From: Nitrospirillum viridazoti CBAmc | Lineage (GTDB): Bacteria > Pseudomonadota > Alphaproteobacteria > Azospirillales > Azospirillaceae | DNA length: 64,000 bases | Direction of reading: 5' to 3' | Assembly (NCBI RefSeq): GCF_000730165.1 | Contig: NZ_CP022110.1 | Location: 2,549,501-2,613,500 of the forward strand | Shown: in pieces, positions 54,446-61,869 of the stretch | Position numbering within the stretch: position 1 is the stretch's first letter | Layout: each line of letters opens with the position of its first letter | Position numbers and translations under genes: made by a program | Notes under the pieces: model-generated | Database searches by the model: none | Told to the model about the DNA's origin: nothing | Seen by the model: the letters and a program-made list of their open reading frames with translations, nothing else

Positions 54446-55207
54446 ATGCTGCCCATACCCGCCAACGGCCAGCGCCTGTACCGCCAGGTGGCCGACGCCA
54501 TAGCCGCCGACATCCGCCGGGGCGTCTACGCCGCCGGCCAGCGCCTGCCCTCCGAACGGGACCTGGCGGAAACGTTCGATGTCAGCCGCCCCACAGTGCG
54601 CGAGGCCATGATCACCCTGGAAATCCTGGGGCTGGTGGAGGCGCGCCATGGCTCCGGCATCTATGTGACGGAGCAGTTGCCCCCCAGCGAGGCGGCGGCG
54701 GAACTGGATATCGGCGCCTTTGAGCTGACCGAGGCGCGCCGCCTGGTGGAGGGCGAGGTGGCCGCCCTGGCCGCCACCACCATCACCGATGAGGAGCTGG
54801 CGGAACTGAACGCCCTGCTGCGCGAGATTGGGGAAGAGAACGAGCGCAACGCGGTGGGGGAGCAGGCCGACCGCCGCTTCCACCTGACCATCGCGCGCCC
54901 CAGCCGCAACACCGCCCTGGTCGGCGTGGTCGAGCAGCTTTGGGACATGCGCTACAAGTCGCCGCTGTGCATGGCCATGCTGGAACGCGCCCGCACCGTG
55001 GGCGACCAACCCCGCGTGGAGGAACATCAGCGCATCGTGCAGAGCCTGGCCGCCCGCGACCCCCAGGCCGCCCGCGCCGCCATGCGCGACCATCTGGGCC
55101 GCGTCATCGAGGGCCTGCTGGAGGCGACCGAGATGGAAGCCGTGCAGCGCGCCCGCGCCGAGGTGGCGGCCAAGCGCAACGAGCTGCGCCGGCGCGCGGG
55201 GGTTTGA
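54446..55207 (+). CDS. GntR family (FCD) regulator, UxuR/ExuR-like
   Basis: A 253-residue FadR-subfamily repressor. The winged helix-turn-helix (~8-75) reads LYRQVADAIAADIRRGVYAA, GQRLPSERDLAETFDVSRPTVREAMITLEILGLVEARHG. The FCD domain (~90-235) includes LTEARRLVEGEVAALAA and EEHQRIVQSLAARDP. The N-terminal RLYRQVADAIAADIRRG and GSGIYV are typical of hexuronate regulators UxuR and ExuR. It is divergent from manD and is the best candidate to bind TGGT-N3-ACCA, the common FadR-family operator. The start at MLPIPANGQRLY follows the promoter; upstream in-frame codons run through the manD promoter. Confidence 0.9.
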   Translation: MLPIPANGQRLYRQVADAIAADIRRGVYAAGQRLPSERDLAETFDVSRPTVREAMITLEILGLVEARHGSGIYVTEQLPPSEAAAELDIGAFELTEARRLVEGEVAALAATTITDEELAELNALLREIGEENERNAVGEQADRRFHLTIARPSRNTALVGVVEQLWDMRYKSPLCMAMLERARTVGDQPRVEEHQRIVQSLAARDPQAARAAMRDHLGRVIEGLLEATEMEAVQRARAEVAAKRNELRRRAGV

Positions 55208-55212
55208 GCGGG

Positions 55213-56103
55213 TCAGTTCAATAAACGATTGCCCCGCAAAGCGGCCACCGCCCTGTCGACGAAGGCCCTGATCTTGGCCGGTGCCTGTCGCCCTTCGGCG
55301 TACAATACGTGGATGGGCAGCGGCGGCTCCTCATACTCGCTGAGCACCACCTGCAGGCGCCCCTCCAGCAGGGCCGGGCCGACCTGGTAGTGCAACACCC
55401 GCGTCAGCCCCCAGCCGGCCTGGGCGGTGGCGATCACCGCCTCATTGGTGTTGCAGTGCAAGGTGGGGTGGATGACGACCCGCTGATCGCCGGCGAAGCG
55501 CCATTCGGGGGAAGCCCAAGCGCTGGTGGAAACGGCGATGCGATGATCCTTCAACTCCGCGGGGTTGGAGGGCACGCCATGCTTCTCAAAATAGGCCGGC
55601 GCGCCGCAGACCACCCGGCGGACCGCGCCCACCTTGATGGCGGTGAAGCCTGAATCCGGCAGGCGGCCGATGCGGACGGCCACGTCCACCCCCTCCTCCA
55701 CGATGTTCACCGGGCGGTCGACGAAGAAGGTGCGCGCCGTCATGGCGGGATAGGTGTCCAGATAGTCCGTCACGATGGGCAGCACGTACATCTGCCCGAA
55801 CAGCAAGGACGCCGTGACGGTCAGCGTTCCCGATGGCGTGGCGTAAGACCCGGCGGCGGCGGCCTCCGCCTCCGTGATGTCGGCCAGGATGCGCCGGCAA
55901 TCGTCGAAGTAGCGCCCGCCGGCCTCGGTCAGCTTGACCGAGCGTGTGGTGCGCACGAACAGGCGGGCGCCGATGACTTCCTCCAGCGCCGCGATGGCGC
56001 GGGTGACCGCCGGCGCGCTCAGGTGCAGATGGCGCGCCGCTTCGGCGAAGCTTTCCGTCTCGGCCACCTTCACGAAGATGCGCATGGCTTGCCAACGATC
56101 CAT
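55213..56103 (-). CDS. LysR family regulator
   Basis: A 296-residue LysR-type regulator of the group that includes many redox- and detoxification-linked regulators. The helix-turn-helix occupies residues 1-62 (MDRWQAMRIFVKVAETESFAEAARHLHLSAPAVTRAIAALE, in order). The substrate domain follows, with TLTVTASLLFGQMYVLPI and the EEGVDVAVRIGRLPDSGFTA stretch. It lies 24 bp after the 47-residue gene at the 3' end of a redox operon running in the same direction. The long palindrome at 59711, at the other end of that operon, is its most likely target. Its end is 5 bp from the convergent gntR. Confidence 0.9.
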   Translation of the reverse strand: MDRWQAMRIFVKVAETESFAEAARHLHLSAPAVTRAIAALEEVIGARLFVRTTRSVKLTEAGGRYFDDCRRILADITEAEAAAAGSYATPSGTLTVTASLLFGQMYVLPIVTDYLDTYPAMTARTFFVDRPVNIVEEGVDVAVRIGRLPDSGFTAIKVGAVRRVVCGAPAYFEKHGVPSNPAELKDHRIAVSTSAWASPEWRFAGDQRVVIHPTLHCNTNEAVIATAQAGWGLTRVLHYQVGPALLEGRLQVVLSEYEEPPLPIHVLYAEGRQAPAKIRAFVDRAVAALRGNRLLN

Positions 56104-56127
56104 GAAACCCTCCTCCGCGCCCGGCCT

Positions 56128-56271
56128 TCACATCAGCCGGGCCAGAAACTCCGCATAAGTACATGGATCCTGGATGATCATGTCGCGAAAATAGTCAGGC
56201 GCCGGCGGTGCGCCGTCCCAACGGGCCGAAGGCTCCTCCTCCCCGTCATCCGCTTGGTCTGCGTCACACAT
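56128..56271 (-). CDS. 47-residue acidic protein, translationally coupled
   Basis: A small protein with an acidic lead (MCDADQADDGEEEPSARWDG) and a possible helix (APDYFRDMIIQDPCTYAEFLARLM). Its ATG overlaps the stop of the upstream CMD-like gene by 8 nt (ATGTGTGA), and the LysR gene begins 24 bp after its stop. The overlap geometry and balanced composition support it as a real gene. I do not recognise the family. Two cysteines (2 and 37) could matter in a redox operon, but that is speculation. Confidence 0.5.
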   Translation of the reverse strand: MCDADQADDGEEEPSARWDGAPPAPDYFRDMIIQDPCTYAEFLARLM

Positions 56272-56578
56272 GGCGAGGCCCTCCCCCGGTGTCGGCTTGG
56301 CGCGCCAGGGCCTCGATCTCGCGACAGGCCGCTTCGGGAATGCCGGCCTTGAGCGCCCTGGCTCGGCGATCCTGGCGCAGGTCCTCGGCCGCCAGCGCCA
56401 ACCCCAGGGCCAGGGACGTGCGCACGTCGAAGCTCCAGCCCTGGCGGGCGGCGTCGATTTCCGCGCCCGACATCCCCAGCGCACGGGCGGCGGCATCCTG
56501 CCGGGGGTCGGGACTGCCGGCGGTCAGGGCCAGTTCGATCGACAGGCGTGCGCGCCCATCCAGTGTGTCGGCGGTCAT
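56264..56578 (-). CDS. CMD/AhpD-like small protein without redox cysteines
   Basis: A 104-residue helical protein. The pattern RLSIELALTAG...RALGMSGAEIDAARQGWSFDVRTSLALGLALAA follows the core of carboxymuconolactone-decarboxylase/AhpD-like proteins, where a helix leads to CxxC and then to a GLSEAEI-type helix. In this copy the CxxC position reads SPDP, so no thiol chemistry is possible. The ATG follows a perfect GGAGG (8 nt away) that lies just after the stop of the previous small gene. It overlaps the next gene by 8 nt. Family placement is from my own alignment by eye and needs a profile search. Confidence 0.6.
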   Translation of the reverse strand: MTADTLDGRARLSIELALTAGSPDPRQDAAARALGMSGAEIDAARQGWSFDVRTSLALGLALAAEDLRQDRRARALKAGIPEAACREIEALARQADTGGGPRHV

Positions 56579-56592
56579 GGGTCCATGCCTCC

Positions 56593-56817
56593 TCAAAAGT
56601 CGCAGCCGTGGGCTTCGGCGATGGCCAACGCGATACGCTCGCGCAAGGTCGCCGGCAGTTCGCCCTTGGCCAGGGTGCCCCGCACGTCGATGCCAATGGC
56701 GACGGGGCCGCGAAGCAGGAAGCGAAGGCGGGCGAGCCGCCGGCGCAACAGCCAGAGGATCAGCCGGGTGGCTTCGGCGGCCATGCCCATGGCCTCCGGC
56801 ATCAGCAGGTAAAACAT
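56593..56817 (-). CDS. 74-residue protein ending at a CMD/AhpD-like CxxC site
   Basis: A short basic helical protein (EATRLILWLLRRRLARLRFL). Its last 30 residues, GTLAKGELPATLRERIALAIAEAHGCDF, resemble the AhpD/CMD helix that normally continues GCDYC into the redox CxxC motif. Here the codon at the second Cys position is TGA, and the protein stops. Another TGA follows within six codons in frame, so readthrough or selenocysteine would gain almost nothing. It could be a truncated remnant or a deliberately short subunit that works with the next gene. It starts 22 bp after the fusion flavoprotein gene. Confidence 0.5.
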   Translation of the reverse strand: MFYLLMPEAMGMAAEATRLILWLLRRRLARLRFLLRGPVAIGIDVRGTLAKGELPATLRERIALAIAEAHGCDF

Positions 56818-56838
56818 GATGTCGTCTCCGGTTCGGGA

Positions 56839-58908
56839 TCAGAGCGCCAGTTGCAGCGGGCCCGCGCCCTCGGGCTGCTCGGCCGGGACGGCGCAGCAGA
56901 TCAGCGCCTCGCCCTCGGCCACCGGGGCGGTTGGTTCCTTCACGTAAGTCACGGCCCCGGCCAGGACCTTGGTCCGGCAACTGCCGCAGGTGCCCGAGCG
57001 GCAGCTGAACTCCGGGCTCAGGCCCCGGGCCTCCGCCAGTTCCAGCAGCGTGCCGGAGCCGGGCGTCCAGCGCGCCTCCTTCAACGCCGTGGTGAAGACC
57101 ACCGGCACGGGACCGCTGGCGGGCGGCTGGCGCGGTGGCGCCGCGGTGGTGGCCTTGTCGGCCGTCCGCACCAGGGAAGAGGGGCCGAAAGCCTCGGCAT
57201 GGATGCGCTCATCGGCGACGTTCAGGCCGCGCAAGCCATCGTAGATCGCCTGCATGAAGGGTCCCGGACCGCACAGGTAGAAGTCGTAGTCGTTGAACGC
57301 CAGGAAGCGGCCCAGCAGCGCCATGTCGATGCGCCCGGCGGCCTCGTAATCGGCCCCCTCCGCCGCGCCGGTGGCGTCGCTCAGGACCCGTACAACCCGC
57401 ACCGCGCCCCTGGCCGCCGCCACCAGTTCCGCCACTTCGGCCTCGAAGGGCCGGTCCGCCTTGGTCCGGGCGGCATGGAACAGGGTGGTGGGGCGGACGC
57501 CGCGGGTCCGCAAGCCCTCGTAAACCACGTGGCGCAGCATGGCCAGCATGGGAGTGATGCCCACGCCGGCGCCCAGCAGCACGGCCGGCCGCTTCTGCCG
57601 GGCGTCGATGGTGAAACCCCCAGCCGGCGCCCGCGCCTCAATGACGTCACCCACGCGGACATGGTCGTGCAGATGGCTGGAGACCAGGCCGTCGCGCTTC
57701 ACGCTGATGCGATAGACGGCGTCGGACGGCGCCACCGAGAGGGTGTAGGTGCGGATGACCGGCTTGTCCGCGCCGGGAAGGGTCAGGCGGATGGGCAGGT
57801 GCTGCCCCGCCTCATGCGGGATCAGGCCGACGCCGTCGTCCGGCATCAGGTGGAAGGAACGGATGGTGGCGCTTTCATCCACGATCCGCGTCACCTTGAA
57901 CGGCCGCCAGCGCATGGCCAAGTCCGCCGCGCGCAGACGATCGGCGGCTTGCGCCCAGTCGCCCGTCATCAGGGAATTGGGGGACCAACCGTCCTCCTGG
58001 AAATCCCAGCGCAGGGCGAAGACGCCCGGGCGCCGCACCACCCGCCGGGCGCGGAAGGTCCACAGCCGCTCCGCCCCCTGAAAGGCGGCGACCTCGGGGC
58101 TGTCCAGGATGACCTGGGCGTCGCCCGTCAGCTGCAGCATGTCGCCGGTCTCGAAATCGATGAACACCAGCCCGGCCTTGCCGTTCACCAGGATGTTGCC
58201 CAGCGTGGCGAAGAACAGGTTGCCGGCGAAGTCCGGGATGGTCAGCGTGCCGTCCGCGGCCACGTGGACGAAGCCGGCCTTACCGCCGCGATGCGACACG
58301 TCCACCTGGCGGCGGTCGTCCCGGTCGGCATACGACGCCACGAAGAAGGTGTCCGCCGCCGCGATCATACGCCGCGCCTCGGCGTCCAGCTCGGCGTTTT
58401 CCAGCACCGGGCCGGTGAACACCTCGGCAGGGTCGCGGACGAAGCGGTAATCGCGCAGCTGGATATACTGCGGGCAGTTGCCGAAGCTCTGGTCCACCTG
58501 GAAGAGGAAGGGACCGGCGCCGGACCGCAGAATGCCGTTCACCCGGTTGCGCCGGCGGGTGTGCAGCTCGATGCCCAGCAGGCCGATGGCCTCACCTTCC
58601 CCGATACCCTGGGCCGCCGGATCGGTGGGATCGGGCCGCGCGTCGATCGCCAGCGACCGGGGCGTGGGGGAGGTGATGAAGCCCGGCCGCCCCGCCAGCA
58701 GGGTGGCCCAGGCGTCGCCCGCAGGGTCGACACTGCCCGCCACGATGAAGGGTATCTGGGCATAGAAGTCGCGGTGCTGGTCGGGCATGTAGTCGCGGAT
58801 CACCCGCTGCCCCACGCTCGCCATCCGCTCGGCCACACCGACCTTCTCCTGGATGGTCTTCTCGCCGGCATGCCAGACCGCCAGCTTGGTCAACGCGGTG
58901 TCGCTCAT
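56839..58908 (-). CDS. PNPOx-like / FNR / [2Fe-2S] ferredoxin fusion oxidoreductase
   Basis: A 689-residue, three-module flavoprotein. Module 1 (~1-310) is a pyridoxamine-phosphate-oxidase-like FMN split barrel (HRDFYAQIPFIVAGSVD, GKAGFVHVAADGTLTIPDF, NPRGLVFIDF-like GKAGLVFIDFETGD). Module 2 (~330-585) is a ferredoxin-reductase-type FAD/NAD(P) domain (IRTYTLSVAPSD, SSHLHDHVRVGDVIEARAPAG, GAGVGITPMLAMLRHV, YLCGPGPFM). Module 3 (~610-689) is a plant-type [2Fe-2S] ferredoxin with Cys in FSCRSGTCGSCRTKVL and ICCAVP. It would pass NAD(P)H electrons to or from the FMN site. GGAG precedes the second ATG by 6 nt, so that start was used. It lies between a GST and the CMD-like genes in a LysR-linked operon, suggesting detoxification of an electrophile or oxidant. 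Confidence 0.88.
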   Translation of the reverse strand: MSDTALTKLAVWHAGEKTIQEKVGVAERMASVGQRVIRDYMPDQHRDFYAQIPFIVAGSVDPAGDAWATLLAGRPGFITSPTPRSLAIDARPDPTDPAAQGIGEGEAIGLLGIELHTRRRNRVNGILRSGAGPFLFQVDQSFGNCPQYIQLRDYRFVRDPAEVFTGPVLENAELDAEARRMIAAADTFFVASYADRDDRRQVDVSHRGGKAGFVHVAADGTLTIPDFAGNLFFATLGNILVNGKAGLVFIDFETGDMLQLTGDAQVILDSPEVAAFQGAERLWTFRARRVVRRPGVFALRWDFQEDGWSPNSLMTGDWAQAADRLRAADLAMRWRPFKVTRIVDESATIRSFHLMPDDGVGLIPHEAGQHLPIRLTLPGADKPVIRTYTLSVAPSDAVYRISVKRDGLVSSHLHDHVRVGDVIEARAPAGGFTIDARQKRPAVLLGAGVGITPMLAMLRHVVYEGLRTRGVRPTTLFHAARTKADRPFEAEVAELVAAARGAVRVVRVLSDATGAAEGADYEAAGRIDMALLGRFLAFNDYDFYLCGPGPFMQAIYDGLRGLNVADERIHAEAFGPSSLVRTADKATTAAPPRQPPASGPVPVVFTTALKEARWTPGSGTLLELAEARGLSPEFSCRSGTCGSCRTKVLAGAVTYVKEPTAPVAEGEALICCAVPAEQPEGAGPLQLAL

Positions 58909-58983
58909 TTCCATCTCCTTCGGGCCCAGGTCCTTCGGGCAGGGCCGAGCGAGCGCACCCGGTGGCGCGCCCGCGCCACCGGG

Positions 58984-59613
58984 TCACGCAGCAGTCACGC
59001 CCTGGGCCGCGAGGCCCACCGGCGTCTCGACGAAGGGCACGAAGCCCGGCAGCGCCTCGATCCGGCGCAGGAAGGCGATGACGCCGGGATAGTCCGCCAG
59101 GTCGACGTTTCCTTCCGGGGCGCGGGCCACATAGCTGTAGAGCGCCACGTCGGCGATGGTCGGCGCCCCGCCCACCAGCCAGTCCCGATCCGCCAGATGG
59201 GTCTCGAGGTTCTTCAGCAAACCGTGCGCCCGGGCGATGACCTCTTGCGGGTTGTGCTTGGACCCGAAGACGGTGACCAGGCGGGCCGCCGCCGGACCGT
59301 ACGCCACCTCACCCGCCGCCACCGACAGCCAGCGCTGCACGGCGGCGGTGCCCTGCGCATCCTCGGGCAGCCAGTCGGCGCGGCCCAGCTTGCGGGCGAG
59401 ATAGACCAGGATGGCGTTGGAGTCCGACACGACGACGCCGTCGTCGTCCAGCACCGGCACCTGGCCGAAGGGGTTCAGGGCCAGGAACTCCGGCTTCTTA
59501 TGGGCGCCGGCCATCAGGTCGACCTCGACCAGGTCGTGCGGCACGGCTAGCAGCGAGAGGAACAGGCGCGCCCGGTGGGAATGGCCCGACAGGGGATGGT
59601 GATAGAGCTTCAT
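58984..59613 (-). CDS. Glutathione S-transferase
   Basis: A 209-residue GST: thioredoxin-fold N-domain ([20 protein letters not shown] with the active-site Ser region, [26 protein letters not shown] with the glutathione-binding cis-Pro and DSN) and an all-helical C-domain ([24 protein letters not shown] carrying the N-capping box). It conjugates glutathione to electrophiles or serves as a reductase; substrate unknown. The ATG at 59613 begins the fold; upstream in-frame codons add residues not seen in the family. It is the first gene of the operon, 98 bp from the long palindrome at 59711. Confidence 0.92.
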   Translation of the reverse strand: MKLYHHPLSGHSHRARLFLSLLAVPHDLVEVDLMAGAHKKPEFLALNPFGQVPVLDDDGVVVSDSNAILVYLARKLGRADWLPEDAQGTAAVQRWLSVAAGEVAYGPAAARLVTVFGSKHNPQEVIARAHGLLKNLETHLADRDWLVGGAPTIADVALYSYVARAPEGNVDLADYPGVIAFLRRIEALPGFVPFVETPVGLAAQGVTAA

Positions 59614-59710
59614 GATCCGGTTCCCGATGTTCAGGACCGGGGTCATTCCCGATCCGCGAACGCAGGGTCGCCCAATCGGCCCTTGCTGAGAATTATCGGT
59701 CTCGGCACTT

Positions 59711-59735
59711 CATTATTACGCATAGCGTAATGATG
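59711..59735. promoter_or_regulatory. Long palindrome in the GST/hydrolase divergent region
   Basis: Arms CATTATTACGC and GCGTAATGATG match at 10 of 11 positions around ATA; the inner ATTACGC-ATA-GCGTAAT is perfect. It is by far the most AT-rich and symmetric element in the 258 bp divergent promoter region, and has the T-N11-A character of LysR boxes. The LysR at 55213 is the likely binder. Confidence 0.65.
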
Positions 59736-59871
59736 GGGATGGCCTTCAGGGGCGAAATATGACCGCCAAACCTCCAAAGCCTCGCGCATTCTCCAATACG
59801 GCACCAGCCCCCGCCCCTGAAGATGTGACGACCGTCCCCCGACGGGTCGTCTCACTCAGGAGCTGAAGCCC

Positions 59872-60579
59872 ATGGAACCCACCCCGCCCTCCCCCAGCCC
59901 GACCGTCGTGCTCGTCCATGGCGCCTGGGCCGATGGCTCCAGCTGGCGCCGCGTCATCCCCCTGCTGATGAAGAAAGGCTTGCGCGTCGTCGCCGTCCAG
60001 AACCCCACCACCTCCCTCGCCGACGACGTGGCGGCGACCCGGCGGGCGCTGAACACCATCTCCGGACCGGTCGTGCTGGTGGGGCACAGTTGGGGCGGCA
60101 CGGTCATCACCGAGGCCGGAAACGACCCGAAGGTGAAGGCACTGGTCTATGTCGCGGCCTTCGCACCGGGCGTGGGCCAGAGCACCGGCGACCTGGTCGG
60201 GGCGCATGCCCCGCCGCCGGCTCTGGCCAAGATCATCGACGACGGCGCCGGCTTCCTGACCCTGAGCGCCGAGGGCTGGGTGCAGGACGTGGGCCAGGAC
60301 CTGCCGGAGGAAGAGGCCAGGCTTTTGGCGGTGCTCCAGCCGCCCCTGGCGGCCCGCACCTTCACCGACACGATCACCGAGGCCGCCTGGTCCAGCCGGC
60401 CCAGCTGGTACATCGTTTCCAGCGACGACCGGATCGTCAGCGTCGAGTTGCAGCGCAAGCTGGCCGGCGTGATGAACGCCCGCACCACCGAGCTGAAGGC
60501 CAGCCATCTGTCCCTGCTGTCGATGCCGGAGGCCGTGGCCCAGGTCATCATGGAGGCGGTGGAAAGCGTGGCCGGATGA
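59872..60579 (+). CDS. Alpha/beta hydrolase
   Basis: A 235-residue single-domain hydrolase. Oxyanion strand PTVVLVHGAWADGSSW, nucleophile Ser in VVLVGHSWGGTVI, acid region SSDDRIVSV and late His in LKASHLSLL complete the triad. It resembles small esterases of the EstE/salicylate-type hydrolase group; substrate unknown. Divergent from the GST operon with the LysR-type palindrome between, it is probably part of the same response. An AGGAG-type ribosome binding site precedes the ATG. dinB is convergent and ends 30 bp away. Confidence 0.87.
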   Translation: MEPTPPSPSPTVVLVHGAWADGSSWRRVIPLLMKKGLRVVAVQNPTTSLADDVAATRRALNTISGPVVLVGHSWGGTVITEAGNDPKVKALVYVAAFAPGVGQSTGDLVGAHAPPPALAKIIDDGAGFLTLSAEGWVQDVGQDLPEEEARLLAVLQPPLAARTFTDTITEAAWSSRPSWYIVSSDDRIVSVELQRKLAGVMNARTTELKASHLSLLSMPEAVAQVIMEAVESVAG

Positions 60580-60609
60580 TCCCGGCGACCGGCGCAGCGG
60601 GGCTGGGTG

Positions 60610-61683
60610 TCAGAACCCGAACTCCAGCTGCGCCGGCGGGCCGGACGCCTCGAAACTGGAAACGGTCACCCCCAGCAGGCGCACGCCCGTGGGCAGGGGA
60701 TAGACGGTGCGCACCAGTTCCACGGCCGTGTCGCGCAGGAGGCCCTGCGACACCACGGGTGCCGCCAGGGTGCGGCTGCGGGTGGCCTGGCGGAAGTCGC
60801 CGTACTTGATCTTCACCGTCACGGTGCGGCCGAAGGCCTGGGCCTTCTCACACCAGGCCCAGACCTCATCCGCCATGGACAGCACGCCCTGCTCCACCGC
60901 CGCCGGCTCCGTCAAATCCTCCAGGAAGGTGGTTTCGGAGCCGGAGGATTTGCGTGGCCGGTCGGAGACCACGGGGCGGTGGTCCTCGCCATGGGCGATG
61001 GCGTGGTACCAGGGACCGGACTTGCCGAAATGGGTTTGCAGGAAGCTGACGGTCTGGCGGCGCAGGTCGGCGCCGGTGTGGATGCCCAGGCTGTTCATCT
61101 TTTCCGCCGTCACCGGACCTACGCCGTGGAATTTGGCCACCGGCAGGTTTTCCACGAAGGCCTCGCCATGGCCGGGCGGGACCACGAACTGGCCGTTGGG
61201 CTTGCGGTAGTCCGAGGCCAGCTTGGCCAGGAATTTGTTGTAGGAAATGCCGGCCGAGGCGTTCAGCCCCGTTTCCGCCTTGATGCGGGCGCGGATTTCC
61301 GTGGCGGTGGCCGTCGCCGTGGGCAGGCCCCGGCGGTTTTCCGTCACGTCCAGATAGGCCTCGTCCAGCGACAGGGGCTCGATCAGGTCGGTGTAGTCGG
61401 CGAAGATTTCCCGGATCTGGCGGGAGATGGCGCGGTAGACCTCGAACCGGGGCGGCACGAAGATCAGCGGCGGGCACTTGCGCAAGGCGGTGGTAGAGGG
61501 CATGGCGCTGCGCACGCCATATTCCCGCGCCTCGTAGCTGGCCGCCGCCACCACGCCGCGCTTGGCGCCGTAGCCCACGGCCACCGGCCGCCCGCGCAGA
61601 TGCGGGTTGTCGCGCTGTTCCACCGACGCATAGAACGCGTCCATGTCGACGTGGATGATCTTGCGGATGCCGGGGCTGGTCAT
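60610..61683 (-). CDS. dinB: DNA polymerase IV (Y family)
   Basis: A 357-residue translesion polymerase. The first catalytic acid lies in IIHVDMDAFYASVEQ (residues 9-23), the second site in EPLSLDEAYLDVTEN (Asp107, Glu108). The palm/finger segment RGRPVAVGY, the thumb helix-hairpin-helix (LPVAKFHGVGPVTAEKMNSLG) and the little finger (~240-345) follow. The C-terminus ends QLEFGF, matching the beta-clamp-binding motif. Single gene; no LexA box recognised in the 190 bp upstream, which instead hold repeat copy E. Confidence 0.95.
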   Translation of the reverse strand: MTSPGIRKIIHVDMDAFYASVEQRDNPHLRGRPVAVGYGAKRGVVAAASYEAREYGVRSAMPSTTALRKCPPLIFVPPRFEVYRAISRQIREIFADYTDLIEPLSLDEAYLDVTENRRGLPTATATATEIRARIKAETGLNASAGISYNKFLAKLASDYRKPNGQFVVPPGHGEAFVENLPVAKFHGVGPVTAEKMNSLGIHTGADLRRQTVSFLQTHFGKSGPWYHAIAHGEDHRPVVSDRPRKSSGSETTFLEDLTEPAAVEQGVLSMADEVWAWCEKAQAFGRTVTVKIKYGDFRQATRSRTLAAPVVSQGLLRDTAVELVRTVYPLPTGVRLLGVTVSSFEASGPPAQLEFGF

Positions 61684-61746
61684 GGCCCCGGCATCCTAGC
61701 AGATCACCTATGAACGGAAAGGGAACAGATCACAGGTTGATTTGTT

Positions 61747-61840
61747 CCCTCATGCGCCGGGCGGCCGCATCCGCGGCCTGGGCTATCCTCGCTGCGCCCT
61801 TCGGTACTCGCTCCGGGGCCGGCGGTCGCCGGCCTCAGGA
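61747..61840 (+). repeat. Dispersed intergenic repeat, copy E
   Basis: Plus-strand copy: CCCTCATGCGCCGGGCGG, GCATCCGCGGCCTGGGC, TATCCTCGCTGCGCCCTTCG, GTACTCGCTCCGG and GCGGTCGCCGGC. It is the closest match to copy C, 32 kb away. It lies between dinB and the secreted glycosidase-like gene. Confidence 0.7.
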
Positions 61841-61869
61841 ACACATGCGGGACATCAGCGTACGCCGCT

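Noticed and set aside
56585-56610. TGA at the second Cys position of a CxxC-like motif as a selenocysteine codon
   Set aside because: Tempting because AhpD-like selenoproteins exist, but another in-frame TGA follows within six codons, a GGAGG and new ATG come straight after, and no selenocysteine-insertion hairpin is apparent. A split or decayed gene is simpler.
56548-59550. 1000-codon open frame on the plus strand opposite the GST and fusion flavoprotein genes
   Set aside because: It mirrors two firmly identified minus-strand genes, its product is a Gly/Arg/His/Gln-rich jumble without domains, and it spans three real genes. High GC leaves the antisense frame free of stops.
59643-59855. 70-codon minus-strand frame in the GST/hydrolase divergent region
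   Set aside because: It runs straight through the long palindrome and promoter region, has no ribosome binding site and no protein-like pattern.
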